Source: Ottelia alismoides
Taxonomy: Eukaryota > Streptophyta > Magnoliopsida > Alismatales > Hydrocharitaceae
Direction: 5' to 3'
Assembly: GCA_037367405.1 (NCBI GenBank)
Contig: JAZKJV010006940.1
Location: 372,001 to 436,000, forward strand
Length of the DNA: 64,000 nt
In this document: positions 30,339-43,149 of the stretch, one piece after another
How the letters are laid out: each line of letters opens with the position of its first letter
Position numbering within the stretch: the first letter of the stretch is position 1
The notes under the pieces: generated by a model
Seen by the model: the letters and a program-made list of their open reading frames with translations, nothing else
Told to the model about the DNA's origin: nothing
Databases searched by the model: none
Made by a program: the position numbers and the translations under genes

Positions 30339-32885
30339 GTTAGAATGAGAATGTATTATGAAAATTTTAAAACTTCACATTTTATTAATTATTGAAAATT
30401 ATTTTTATCAAAAAAATAGATAGTTGAACTGCTAGTTTGATTCAATTGATCAACCGAAATTAAGCAAAATCTGGTTTCGACTGCTTTTTATTTTCCTAAT
30501 AAAAACTGGACGATTATATTATTTTTTGCCGTTGATTTAACCGGTTGAACCGACTGATTGAGTTCGGTTATTAAAACTTGCATAACCGGTAAAAACATTG
30601 ATGCAAGCAAATTGCCGACGCAAATACATGTAAAGGGCATCGCATTAAATGTTGAATTCCTGTTACTAATTAACCCAATAAGTACTACATTGATGCAACG
30701 ATCAATCTGGTCAAACCGGCATTGATTGGTACCCTTGTCCATCATACCTTTTTTGTTTTACTGCTAACCGTCACCTCATCAACAGTGAACATATTCTATG
30801 CGTCGGCCTTCTCGTGTTCACGTCGTATTGCATACGAGCGATTTGGACCATTCAGTTGTATTCTTTTTGTGTCGAGATCAGATCAGAGATAATTTCTGAA
30901 CTAAATCTAAGCCGAGGGACATGAAAGGGCCCATTAGCACAACCGTTAATCTTCCACTTCCCAGACGCCATTAGATCAAACACCCACAGGATTGAGGTGG
31001 CAGTGGTTGAAGATGACAGACAATATTGTATCTACCATGATCATTTACGACAGAGACTCCTTAACAATCCATTCCCATCAACAGCAGTGCTAAGAGGATA
31101 ATACTCATGGAGCCCTATTTAATTGTTACATGTTGAGATTCTGGTGGTCAGTAAACTTTAGTTAATTCTACAATATTTTACTCTCTTTTTTTTAAACTTT
31201 TCTGCATGGGTCCTCTTGGCAATATTTCTCTGTTCCCGTCACGGTGGCATCAAACCCTGGCCCCAAAGCTTCCATAAATAATTGCTCCCAGTCCAAAGGC
31301 ACCATTTCTGTCTAAACGGCAAAGAATCCTCTAATTCTCTCACAGGTTGATCACTTAGTCGAGCAGAACACGGAAGTGAGTATATATGAGAGCGGATCCG
31401 CTGCAGTACTGCAGAGGTCTTCTGTACATTCTCACCATGCTCGAGTTGTTCGATCAAGATCAAGCGGCTCACCCGATACTGCAGAGGATCTGCTCGCGAG
31501 TATATATATCTTAAGATCAATCAGCTCACACGCATTCTGCGGATAAACGAACAGAAATATACACCAGTGGAATCAAAAGCATTAAGGATGGTGGTTGTTC
31601 GTCAGCATTCATTTAGAACACAACAAAGGACTTCCACTGCAGATTAGAACGACCCTACAGATTCTGACACTCCTAATCCAGCGGTGGCAGTAACAGTACT
31701 GCAACTTATATTCTATGTTGCAAGTCCTTCCTGTGTGATTCATGCACATATAAGGACCATTCTATGTATATCCTCCGAATTCGGATGCTTCCTTCTGACA
31801 CAACCCAGCACAGACATTAGGCATAGAATAAAATATCATCATGGCAAGCAGGCAGTGTAGCCAATTTTCCCACTGTTGAAGATAACTAGTGGTGGTGTTT
31901 TTCCTAGATGATTGGTGCAGATGCGACAATATTAAACAACCATGTGAACATATTTATTTTTCCTTCTTTCTGCATGATTATACTGGTTCATTCGTTCAGC
32001 TCCATTGTTAATCTCCAGACGGGGACCTACGTGGTCTTTATATATTCTGGAGGCCATTAAGTCGGAATCTAGAGGATGCAATGCTAATTTGTCAGAATAT
32101 TCTCCTGAAATATTTATTTGATTTAAGTTCTGGGTTCTGTTGATTAGAGGGGGTGCTTGAACAAATTAAGCTAACATGCCAAGTTGGTTAATTAAGCAAA
32201 CATGCCAAGTTGGTTTAGTTGTTGGGAGGTAGGGTTTGTCCCGGTTGGATGGTTCGTCTAATGCCGACTTCATCAACGCGTCTGCCCTGTGGAATCCACT
32301 AAGCTTCTAGATAATCTCGTAGTGATAATCTTCTAAAACGTTATTATGCGTAATATCCTACGTACAATTTATTATAATATTTTTTAGAAAAATATTCAAA
32401 GCCAAGGGAGAGTTTGGTGGTAATGACATGTAAACAGGCCTTTAATTTTGAACAGATAAGCTAGGGATCATCAAATGGAATTTCTAGCGTATGAGCTCTC
32501 GCTTTCATGTGATTAATTGAGTGATTTTTTGCCACAAAGTATCCAAATTAGGAGGCTTCTAATAAAGTTGTCAGAGACTCGGTAGGAAGACGTTGTCTGT
32601 ATTTAGAGCTAAAAGGAGACTAAGGTTTTGACCTTAATTTGATGTTCTTGTCTTGCATTTTCCCTCGTCCCTCCGAGTTGTTAACGTGGTATGATTAACT
32701 TTAGATTGTATGATTGCATGCATGGGATATTTGGAATATCCTTTGAGAGATACGGCTAGTGCATTAAAGCATAAAGTTTTTGCTGTAAACCATAGCCTCA
32801 AAGTGATAAACTCATCTTCACTTTAGTAGAACTTATCAATGAAAGGTTTAATCTCTGCCGTGGTAATGATTGGGAGAGAATAAAC
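30339..32885. other. Spacer, no confident gene
   Basis: Bases 30420-30740 contain ggttgaaccg / aaccggt phrases known from old plant MITEs. Bases 31390-31415 hold two touching palindromes, GCGGATCCGC and CTGCAGTACTGCAG. The unit 'aattaagc(t/a)aacatgccaagttggtt' is repeated directly near 32165-32215. An open minus frame at 31239-31520 (93 codons) has no known domain. Parts of 32150-32880 may belong to the non-LTR-like element whose 3' end is at 33512. Confidence 0.4.
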
Positions 32886-33242
32886 TTGAATGTTGTCCCT
32901 TTCCCAACACACAGGAGCCCATCTACTGAAAAGCATGCAAACTACGTGGAAGAACCTACAAGAGTGCATCTGGAGCGCGCACTAAATTGGTTGGAGCGAA
33001 AGGGTCAACCAATAAACCCATTGATGTGGGAACACATCAGAAATCTGCCAACCTCGGAAGTCCAGGAATCGGCCAATCTTACAATGGAGATGCATATAGA
33101 GAGCGCCTTAAATCTGGTGGTTGATCTCACCCCGAGTCAAAAGGAAAGCCCATCGGAAACACCCGACAAAATGACTTCGAAAGGCAAAGCTAAAGATAGC
33201 TCTGCGCTGACTCCAGGGACCAGATCCTCCAAGCGCACCTAG
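32886..33242 (+). CDS. Hypothetical 118-residue ORF, possibly the end of a non-LTR element ORF
   Basis: I do not recognise the protein. It is hydrophilic, with two similar stretches, 'RVHLERALNWLERK' (residues 26-39) and 'EMHIESALNLVVDL' (about residues 68-81), and a basic, S/T/K-rich end '..KGKAKDSSALTPGTRSSKRT'. Base composition is less AT-rich than its surroundings. A 'cccaacacacag' before GAGCCC could be a splice acceptor, so the first residues may not be real. About 260 bp of 3' sequence ending in an A run follows, of the kind seen after plant L1 elements. The best guess is the tail of a retroposon protein; a host exon cannot be excluded. Confidence 0.35.
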   Translation: MNVVPFPTHRSPSTEKHANYVEEPTRVHLERALNWLERKGQPINPLMWEHIRNLPTSEVQESANLTMEMHIESALNLVVDLTPSQKESPSETPDKMTSKGKAKDSSALTPGTRSSKRT

Positions 33243-33512
33243 CGGAAGTTGATACGAGGCCGTTGGACGTGATGGTGGCGCTCTGCTGAAGGCCACAACA
33301 TAGGGATGGATTTTTTGGATGGATACCGCTTTTGCTTGTCACTCTAGTGTGTTTAATTTTATATTACCTCGAACTTTACCTAAAGGCTGTATTTGGTAGC
33401 GACTGGGGGCACTATGTATTCCCCCTTCTTTATGTTTGGCCTGTACTAAACTTTAACTCGCTCGATTTTTCTTTATGATGAATGACTATGAATCATTTTA
33501 TCGAAAAAAAAA
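33243..33512 (+). mobile_element. Non-LTR (LINE-like) 3' end with A-tail
   Basis: The stretch '..ggatggataccgcttttgct', 'gtttggcctgtactaaact' and 'ttatgatgaatgactatgaa' ends in A9 at 33504-33512, resembling plant L1 3' ends. No RT domain is found upstream, so the copy is either heavily 5'-truncated or deleted. Confidence 0.5.
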
Positions 33513-33821
33513 CTTCTCTTTCCCCACCTTTTTCTAGGTAAACAAAAAGTTACTAGCAGATAACATCTTTGAAAATTATCATTTTTAAAGCATGATGCCG
33601 GAACCATTGATTTATACTTTTGACTTTTGAATAATTATTATCGAATGCACACGACAACAAAATGTATCTTCAATGAAAAATAATACGAAAAGCATTATTG
33701 TATCAACATTGCTCTTTTTAGTTAAAAGTAAATGATGCGTCAATGGGGAGCAAAGGCTACCACAAATGCATACTTAGCAACCTTGCCCCCTCTATGTGTG
33801 AGAATCCCTTCTTCCGACCCG
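33513..33821. other. Short spacer between LINE-like tail and LTR C
   Basis: No gene or repeat recognised. It forms the left flank of LTR C. Confidence 0.4.
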
Positions 33822-36105
33822 TTAACGAATCTCCATATCATCACCTTTATTTTTTTATTATGACCTTTAAACCTTCGCTAAATACATGTATATAATATTA
33901 TTTTGTACAAAATAACATTTCTTATTAATACTATAAAGAGTGTATAAAATATTGTATTTAAAGCCAAAATAAAAGAATAAAGAAAAGGAAAAGAAACGAA
34001 ATACCATAGGTATTGAATGACCCCAAACCCCGAGACCTAGGCATTATGATGACCGGGTCGACAAAGAATAAAGTAGGGAGAGATAAGGGCCAAAAATACT
34101 CAAACCTCCAATTTTTAATTCATCAATAAATAGGTTTTGGGACCCATTTTAGTCCTTATTATTTATACCTAGAATTAATAAACCTTGAACATGAAACTTG
34201 TAGATAAAAATATAAAGAAAATATAAATTTATTTCATGTGAAAATAATGAACAGCGTGCCATAGACACTTAGAATAAAAAGCCGCAAAAAACTTTACAGA
34301 CCAATATATTCTCTATATGAATTAAAATTCACCAAATCACCTTTATTGTTTATAAAATTAAATTATCTATTTAATGAAGGTGGTTTTATTAAATTTTAAA
34401 TTAAGATGTAAAAGTTAGATTTTGGACACTCATTATGCAATATACCTGAATAAAATAATCAATTTATTTATTCTTTATATTTTTCATATTTTTATATTTT
34501 TATAATTTTGTAACCACTTTCTAAAATACTTGTACATAATTAAAACAAAATAAACCAACTAAATATATATTAAAATAAATAAGTATACTAAAATACATAG
34601 ATGAATATACTTGTAATATACATGCATAATAAATATACATAATTATTTAAGGGTACAATAACTTCAGAAAAACATAATAAAGATATATATATGTGTGTGT
34701 ATAAAAATAATTTATAATATATAAAATAAGTATATAAAATAATAAAATCTAAAATATAAAATAAACATAAAATGGGATTTTTACCTGGTAAACCCTACAA
34801 ACTTTTTAAATTACCTTCACGACCTTTTGCACAATGTAATTACCCCATCGACCCTGTAAATTACCCCAAGAACCTCCACGAGCTTCAAATAGATTAACTG
34901 GAGGGTTCATGGGGTAAGAGTTGGCAAGTTTACGGGGTCGATGTGGGAATTAGGCTGTTTCAAAGGTCATGGAGGTAATTGGCAAAGTTTATAGGGTCTG
35001 CAGGGTAAAAATCTCAAATAAAATACCCATTATATAGGTAAACATTATATTATTAAATGTAAAAGTAAGATACAATAAATTAACTCGAAAAATAAATAAA
35101 TATCACCATAAAATACTACATAAAATAATAAATAATTTTTTATATTTTAATGAATAATTAATAAAATCATTTATTATTTTATTTTTATTTATTTTACATT
35201 TTATTTCAGTTTTATCGTGTAGTGTTTGATGTGGCCCAATGGGTGCGCGACCTTAATATACCCATCGATCAACTGGCCCGCTGCATCTTCGATGGAGCTC
35301 CTCCTTGGCTTCCTCATTCTACACGTAAAGCACTATATTTTCATTATTAGGATTAATATTAGCTTAGTGTAGCATTTTATTTCGACAGATTTTTCTTTGT
35401 ATTTCGTAAAATAGCTCGATCGTAGTTTGTTGGGGCTCCTGTTCCGGCCACAGTTTCCTTGTGATTCAACCGTGCTCCGACCCATTTGTCACCTCCATCT
35501 TCTTCACCTTCACTTATGCTACGCCCCAAGCACTTCCACTCACCTCGATTCACTCTAGAAGCGAGAAATCTGCTCTCCACCGCAGCCGCTCGTCGGAGAG
35601 ATCCACCCCGACTTCATTTCGCCCCATTTCAACCAAATAACACCCCAGGACCTCCTATTATTGTGTGCTTGATCTTACCTTGCATGTTCTAGGGGTAGAA
35701 GACCTCTTTGGAGGTGAATTTTTTTTATCAAAGTTCAGGTTCCCCGGTAGCCTGATGTACTCCAACCTCCTAGGACCTCGTCTGAGGTTCTTAGAGATTT
35801 TTGATGCCTTCAACCATCGCGGATCGTTGAGAGGATCAATTGGAGCATCTCAATAGTGCCAAAGATGCTTAGAGGAAGGAGGAATTACCGATCGAAGCTC
35901 GCACCTAAAGCCGTTCTTCCATGTTCTTCAAGAAGAGCAACAATCGCCCGATCTTCCATCTGATGCATATTGAAGCTCCGCCGTTGGATCAATCTGCACC
36001 CCATCGTCAGATCTCCAGTGGAGATCTAATCTCTGTCGTCCATCGATGAAGCGATATCGACCGTTGAGGAAGCAATGCGTGTCCAAGTGAAACGATCGGG
36101 GCCGT
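33822..36105 (+). mobile_element. LTR C, first part (interrupted by element F)
   Basis: Starts TTAACGAATCTCCATATCATC, a worn form of the family start TGATGAATCTCC.., then 'gaccccaaaccccgagacctaggcat' and 'aaagtagggagagataaggg' as in LTRs B and E. The GC-rich middle (35220-36105) ends in 'gaaacgatcggggccgt', where element F is inserted. No polypurine tract precedes the start, so this may be a solo LTR. The ORFs at 35377-35856 lie in the GC-rich middle and are not kept in other copies. Confidence 0.75.
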
Positions 36106-39100
36106 TGACAGCGCTCTTACTACCCTTGTTAAGTCCGTCTAATTAATTATTAGAATTAATGTCGTATCGTTCGTTGTAGCCAGATAATACGAGCTAATCA
36201 AAAACCACTTTTAATCAATGTCCAATTAATCTCGTGCGGCAAATTTATTTTACTTGGGCAAGTCCAAGGTCGAACTCAAGGAGGCAGCTGTCTTCTTAGG
36301 TATATTTTAAGTGAATTTAAGAGGTCGAATTTTCAGAAGATATTTTTTCAGGGTTTTTCAACATTTTTTTATGCAACTAAGAAAAGACAAATGCAAAATC
36401 AGGCTAGTTTACCAGTTATATCAGAAATATGGTCAAATTAACTCCAAAAATTACGAAACTTGGCCAGATGGTGAGATGCAATGAAATTAAGCTACCTTAA
36501 TTTTTTTTGATTTTTTTGACACTATATGAATTTACTGCGAATTAAAAATGAATGAAAGGTGATTTTGACTAAATTAATTTTAATAAATACCAAAACACAT
36601 TATTTTCAGATATAAAAATTATCCTAGATAGATCTAAATATGTAGAGTCCAGGAAAATTAAAAAAAATATAAATTTCTATGTGAAATGGACCTATTAAAA
36701 ATGAATTAAGGAAATTACAAAATGATTTATTCAGGCCTCGGGATGCGTGAAAATAATTGATTTTTTGGCACAATGTAAACTCAATTATCCTAGATCTAAT
36801 GTGAATTTATGGAGATTTTTGGAGTAACAGAGAATTTACTACAAATTAAAAGGCATAAATGGGCAAAATATAGCAAAATTTCACCAATTAATTCATGATA
36901 AATTCCACTGACATCACAAAAATAAGACACGTGTCACATAAAAGAGGACAAGTTTAGCTACACAATGCAATTTTCAAACTTAAAAAATGATGTCAAATGA
37001 ATGCCTAAAGATGCGTGCAAAGACAGGAGCCTAATTGCAATTACAGAAAATAAAATAGCTAAAAATCAAACATGCTGACAAGGACTAAAATGCAATTACC
37101 TATAATGGGGGGGGACATGTATGCAAAATACCCATAAAACACGTGCGCCTCATGTGATGCTCCTGGTAGGGACTGGAATGTAATTTCCAAAACCTTCAGG
37201 GGCCTCGGGTCAAAATGCCCAGACCGCACGTGGAAGACACGTGAGGGCCCTGACTTCGGAGGCTCGGACAGAGGCTCGGGGGCTCTACAGGCTTGGACTT
37301 GGCTCGGATGGAGGCTCGGCTAGCTTCGGGAGCTCCGAGCCTAACGGTCGGGGAAGAGGCTCGGTGGCGGCGATGTGGCGCCTTCTGGACCGCTAGATCA
37401 AGTGAAGATCCAACAGTTACTGATAGCTGGCGCGTGGCGTGCTGCGACCCATTGGATCAAGATCGATCCAACTGTTTCTGGAGCTCGATGAAGATGACTA
37501 CGTGGACGATCGAGGGCTGTTAGATCATGAGAGATCCAACAACATCAGGAGCTCGAGGCGAGTGGCGACGTGTCGTACTCTGGAGCGTGGGATCCTCCTG
37601 ATCCGACGGTTGCACGTTGATGGCTATGTGTCTTCCTCAGAACCGTCCGATCAAGGGGATCAGATGGCTATTGTACTTCCTTCTCAAATGGTCCGCCACC
37701 TCCAGCGGCGGAGGTGGCTGCGCTCCGGCGAAAGATCTCTAGCTCCGCCTCCTCCTCTAGTCGTCAATGAAGGTCGCCAGCGGCTTCTGAGCAGCTAGAA
37801 ATGATCGGGGAGGAGTGGAGGAGCTCTTGGGGGTCTCAGATGAAGCTGAGGTGGTCGGGAGAGCGGCGGCGACGAAGCTCGAAGGAGCTCCAACGATGCG
37901 TCCAGCCAATCGAAGATGGAGCACCTGCAGGGTTATCTCGAATAGCCGAGGCGTGCAACGTGCGTGTGGGGTGAGCGTGAGTGCGGAGTGAGGCCTGAGG
38001 AGCGATGAAGGTAGTCCGGTGATGGTGCTCCGCTAAGGTGGCGGAGCTCGCGTCGGCATGAAGTGACGTGTGTGATCTGAGAAGATGAAAGGGTGCGCGA
38101 CGTTGCTAGCTCTGAGGCGAAGCTTGGAGGATGATCAGATGAAGGTGAAGTCGCTCGAGGACGGCGGATAAATTACGAGAAAAAGCAAGAAAAAGAAGAA
38201 GAAGATCGGAGGGGAGATGGAGGCGTCTACCTGGGAAATGGAGCTCGGTGTCGTGCTCCTGGTCATTGCTCGAAGGCAGGTAGAGGGTCCTGAGCTCGTG
38301 CAGCTCACGGAGGAGGCTGCGGCACGGCGGGGAAGGCCGTGGATCTCGCTGGAGAAGAAGCCCGGTCTTCGCTCAACGTCACGTCGAATTGCTGTCACCA
38401 AATTGAAGGTCGGAGCTAGGAGTTTCTCTCTGGAATGGCAGACGGGAAGGTTCAAGGTGATGGAGTATTTAAAGATGGAAGGTGACGGCGTAGGTGACAA
38501 AGTGGTGGAGTTGGTAGAGGGCGTGGAGCGAGGTGGACGCGAGTTATGGAGCTCGAGGGGTTCAGTGAGGATGAGGGAAGAGTGGGGTACGCAACGACGG
38601 TGACAGGAGGTGGAGAGGGTGGTCGGAGTGGCTCCCAAAATAGGAAGAGGCGGCTCGCACACAAGGTGGGCGACGTGGGGCGCGGGCCTTGCGGGAGGTA
38701 GGAGACGATGTCTTGACCGTTGGATCGGGCGATCCAACGGTCAGGAGAAGGGCGGAAGAGGAGGGTTAGGATTAGATCGACAGGGCGAGATCAAAGGGCG
38801 CAGGACGCACCACGTGGCGAGCGGAGATGGAGGTGCAGACGTGCGGTTGAGATGATGCCCTAGGGTTTGATCGAACGGTGGAGATTAAGGCCCATATGAG
38901 TGGTGGAGATGAGGCGATCAGCGGAAGCATCGAAGGATGCGGATGCAGCCACGTGGCGCAAGGAGGACGCGGTGCTGGCGAGCAGCCTGGATTGGATCCT
39001 GGGCTTGATCGAATGGCTGAGAAGCGCTATGATGATGTACAGTGGGGATTAAGAGGGAAAGGTGGCCAAAGAATGGTAGAGGAGTAGGGACGCGTGGCAC

Positions 39101-39960
39101 CCTATGGGAGAGGCGCTCTCAGACAGCCCAGATTTGATCTGGGTTTGATCGGGCGGTTGAGAAGCATTGCGGCTTGGAAGGCCCAGATCAAGAGAGAGGG
39201 AGGGTGATTGGACAGCAGAGATGGAAGGCGCGTGGCGCGCCAAGGAGCGGGCCACGTGGCGCAATCAGAGGGTGCCACGTGGCCTGCTCTGAATGGCTGA
39301 GAAAGAATGCGAATTTAGAGAGAGAAGGAGGCCGAATTTGGAAAAAACTCAAGACATGAAAGTTGTAGGTCTCGATGAGATCTACAAGTTTCATGTTGAC
39401 CAAAAATGGAGATGATGTCAAATATGATACAAAAATATAAGGGTACAAATATACATACATATAGTACACAAAGGGGCCCAAAAACCCAAGTTTTGCATAC
39501 AAGCCCCGATTTGAATGAAATTGGTCTCATTTTAAAGGTCTCTGAGTGTGTATTAATCTGAAGGTGAGTAGACCTAATTCAGAGGTTGTATGAGGTATAT
39601 ATTGGTATTCTAAAGTCTGGGGTCTCCAATTGGGTTTGGGATTTTTATTGGGTAATTTACAAGCTAAGAATTTTTGGCCTTTTTCCTTATATTATTAACT
39701 AGTAATACACACAGTATAAGGAAGGTTTTATTGATTTTTGGAGGTGGTATAAAATACAGATAATTAGGTGAATTATTGGTGAGTATTTTACAAGTGAATT
39801 TTACAGATGAAGTGGCTTGCTATTATGAATGCTAAAATGCATGTATTGTAAATGCATGCATGAATGCTATTTATGCAAGATAAAGGGAAATATGCTGCTA
39901 AATACTCGCGAAAAAAGTCTCTATTTTCAACTTTAAGAGTGATGAATCACAGATTCATCA
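36106..39960 (-). mobile_element. Element F 3' LTR (left copy), 3,855 bp
   Basis: On the minus strand it starts TGATGAATCTGTGATTCATC and ends ..GAGCGCTGTCA. It holds an A/T-rich head (39310-39960), a GC-rich middle of about 2 kb (37200-39300) with repeated gatccaac(g/a)gt phrases, modules with 'aatgcaattacctataa' and CACGTG cores (36900-37260), and an A/T-rich tail. Open frames in the GC-rich middle differ between the two LTRs or change mostly at amino-acid-altering positions, so none is called a gene. Confidence 0.88.
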
Positions 39961-39996
39961 ACCCCCTATACTTAAACCTTGCTCGTCCCCGAGCAA
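39961..39996 (-). other. Polypurine tract and stem-loop next to the 3' LTR of element F
   Basis: On the minus strand: stem TTGCTCG/CGAGCAA with loop GGGA, then GGTTTAAGTATAGGGGGT, then the LTR start. It is the counterpart of 7078-7114 in element B. The stem pairs in both although the bases differ. Confidence 0.8.
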
Positions 39997-40612
39997 CTAA
40001 ATGGAATGCAAGAGTGAAATGATTTTGGATTCCATACCAAGGTCATGAACAAAAGTTGAAAATGGAGCTTGAATCGACCTTTGGATTAATTTAGTGGCGG
40101 AATCTCATTGGGACATGAACTTAAGACCTAACAGACTTCAAGTTCCACAAGTCTTCTATTCAAGACTCCTCAATAGTAAGGTCAGAACAGATCCTCATAC
40201 GTAAATTTCTGATGACTACGATTCTTACTTGTACGGTGTAAGTGAAATGTAACTCTCCACATCAGAAATGGCCCAGAAACAACCTCCTCTAACAAGGTAA
40301 CTCAAATAACTTGGTCCAGTAACTCTTTCCTCGAGGAGCGGTGTATTTCCTTCTAAGTTCAAGTGCGACCAGCTCAAGAGGAGGGGATGGAGAAAAGAAT
40401 GGACGGTAGCCAGTGTAGCTACCTATCCCGGGATGCCTGACCAGTGTAGCCAAGTCATCCAGCTGCATTTCTTTGCTAATATACATACTCCGACAGATAA
40501 TTTATTTTCACTTAGACCTGACTGATTTTTTTTGGAGTTTTTTCATTTTTTTGAATTATATACAAGGTGCAGCATGTACATCAGGAGTTTTTCCTCTTGA
40601 GCCAGTAGACTA
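39997..40612 (-). mobile_element. Internal non-coding region of element F, first block
   Basis: Matches the reverse complement of 6400-7077 in element B, for instance 'ggacggtagccagtgtagct' here against the complement of 'gctacactggctaccgtcca'. No open frame is shared by the two. It ends at the GACTA copy (40608-40612) where a solo LTR is inserted. Confidence 0.7.
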
Positions 40613-43149
40613 TGAAACGCCCCGCCTCGACGGGAGCGCATCTCAAGATCCATATATCAATATTACCCAACAACAATCATAAACAACCTGCATGATATAC
40701 TATTTATACAAAACAAGGAAATAGGAAAAAAATTCAAGTTTCTACTGATAACAAAAGTCCACATACGGATAACAATAAGTCATCAGAGTTTCTCTTTAAT
40801 ACATCATAAATACTCATAAAGGAAGGATAACGGAACTACTAAGAAACTAGTCCTCGACCATAACAACACCCGACAGATGCACTACCAAAGATGTGAGCCT
40901 CTGTCTCTTGCTCTACACTTCCTGTTGGATTTCCAAAGAATGTAACTCATGAGTCAACTGACTCAGTAAGGATAAAATAAATTATAAATCAAGAGAGTAT
41001 AGATAGGCAATGCAAATGCAGTAACTTAACAAGTTTAGAAGAGAACATTCTAAAAACATCTAGCATTATACAATCACTTATATTCTAGGCCTTTAATACG
41101 TACACAATCAAAACCAATTCCGACATATCTATATTCGTATTTTCGTTTACTTATCCCGGACTCGCCCGTCAAAGGAGAAAATCTGCACTAGGAATGAAGT
41201 CTGCAACACTTCATTCAGAATGCAGATTAAAACCTTTGCGCAAGCGCAAACCTTCAGTTAGTCTGGCTAGTAGTACTCTAACACTCGTGACAGAGAGCGT
41301 ATAGCCCAATGGTCGCCTCGTCAACCGAGTCTGCCGGAGGAGTCTTGCTCGCTCCAAAACAAGTGCCACAAAAAAAAGATCCGTACGGTATCCACCTCAA
41401 TTCCACCAGAGTACCTACCACCACCCCACTCTTTGATGCCCCTCGAGTGGGGGTGACTCACTGTCGGCTCGACCGGACCACAAGGGTGTGCACCCACCTT
41501 GTAGTATTTACTTTTTCATTCGACACTCTTATACTTTTACTTTACTCCAAGCACATACTTGTATACCTAAATCAATGGATTACACGATTTAGATAGCAAG
41601 TCTATTTAATAAATATAACCTATGCTTCATCAATATGCAGGTTGTTAATCAATATCATTGAGTAACCTATCCCGTGTTGAGACGAAACCAGTAGTACTCT
41701 TGAAGTGATTAACGGTATGAATAGAACACATAGTTTGACTCTCATTCTTCAAATTCGAACATAACCAGATTCCTCGTTATCCTGTTAGTATTAAAATATC
41801 GAAATGTATAAAAGCCATTTACTCATAAACAACCTGCGTCTTGACATGCTCGGAGATAAATGCTGTAATAATCAAATTAAAGAGGGCAATCAGGATACAT
41901 ACATGACTTATTGATATAGATTATACTCTCGGATTGGAAAACCATCAAAATCACCCAATCCCGGCATGAACTATACATTGTCGTTAACCCTATTAAGGAC
42001 ATATTTACTAACATCTCAAAATAAAATATTCTATAAAAGGCTGGTCAAAGTGTATATCTACACCGATAACAAAACACTTATGGAATGTCCAATTTATAAT
42101 GGATTCCAATATCCTTTTAGGGATATATGATGATTCGTATCATGACATAAGGAAGGTAAATTAAAAAATCTCACATGTTGGTAGAAATCTAGGTTCTCGT
42201 GAGAACTTGAATCTGGTAATAAGAAATATTATACGGCTTTAACCAAATCTTATTAATGGTTAGGAAGTTCTGTAGAGTGCAAATTCGACGACAACAAGCG
42301 ATTTTAAGAATTTTCATTTTTGGATATTAAAACCTAATATAACTCTTATGATCGTTGATTCATTATATCAACACCTTGATATGATGTTACTTGATACTGT
42401 ACTCTGAACAAATCTAAGAATGCAGTAAAATTGTAAATTGAGTTCTCGCATAAAAATCCACACGAGCAATTTAAAACGAGGACATGTGATACACCAACAA
42501 CAAGAGGAGATCCGGGTGGGGTCGGATCAAAACGAATAGCCATCCACCGAAACAACATTATCCGTAATCGCAAAGGAACGATTGAGGGGAGGAGGTTGAG
42601 ATCCGTTACCTATACTCGTGCACGTCTTTGATCCACGGGCTCGATAGCCGATCGCGAATCCGATGAGAGGGTTGCTTTTCCCTTCAGATGGCCCTCCTCG
42701 TCTTCTTCTTGTCGTGAGTCTACGAGACTTCGAGAGTTTTCGATAACGGTGGTGACACCGTTCTCTCCTTGATTCTCTGAAGAAGGAGATGGAAAAAGAG
42801 ATAAGAGAATGACTTGGGGAGGAAGAAAGGATGGATTAGGGTTTGGAAAAGGAGTAGGAATGAGGGGAGATGAAGGGTGTGGGTCTTTATATAGTTAGGG
42901 GATTAAAATCTTAGTTTTAGAGACCCTAAAATAGCCTTAATTCGTACTTAACTTATCTAATCCCGCAACCCTTAACCCCCTCAAAAATCATGACCCCTCT
43001 TCACCAAAACATGCATATCTCCCACATCCGGACTCGGAATTTCACGTTTTTAGGCTCGTTGGAAAGCTTGCGACGAGACAATTCTTTTGAGTATAATATT
43101 GAATAGGTTTTAAAACCTCAGAAAAATCCGAAAATTGCGGGGTGTTACA
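40613..43149 (-). mobile_element. Solo LTR of an unrelated Ty3/gypsy-like element in element F
   Basis: On the minus strand it starts TGTAACACCCCGC and ends GCGGGGCGTTTCA, so TG..CA with inverted ends, 2,537 bp. GACTA stands on both sides (40608-40612, 43150-43154). The undisturbed site exists in element B at about 6400-6420, where 'gggatagtctaccggctc' runs through without insertion. The start resembles LTRs of del/Tekay-like plant elements, by general likeness only. Inside are 'tataaagacccacac' (minus strand, near 42890, possible TATA region) and 'cgatcttaagt'-poor AT-rich parts. No coding region. Formed by recombination between two LTRs. Confidence 0.88.

Noticed and set aside
31239..31520. 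93-codon minus-strand ORF in the middle island
   Set aside because: No recognisable domain, and the region contains palindromes and repeats rather than coding-like sequence.
37439..37798. 119-codon plus-strand ORF in the left LTR of element F, with a 121-codon counterpart in the right LTR (53398-53763)
   Set aside because: It stays open in both LTRs, but about 20 of 119 residues differ while the LTRs differ by only some 5-10% of bases, so changes are mostly amino-acid-altering. It is antisense to the element and has no known domain. No sign of protein constraint.
38135..38737. 200-codon minus-strand ORF in element F left LTR
   Set aside because: In the other LTR the same region is split into different frames (54188-54689), so it is not a conserved protein.
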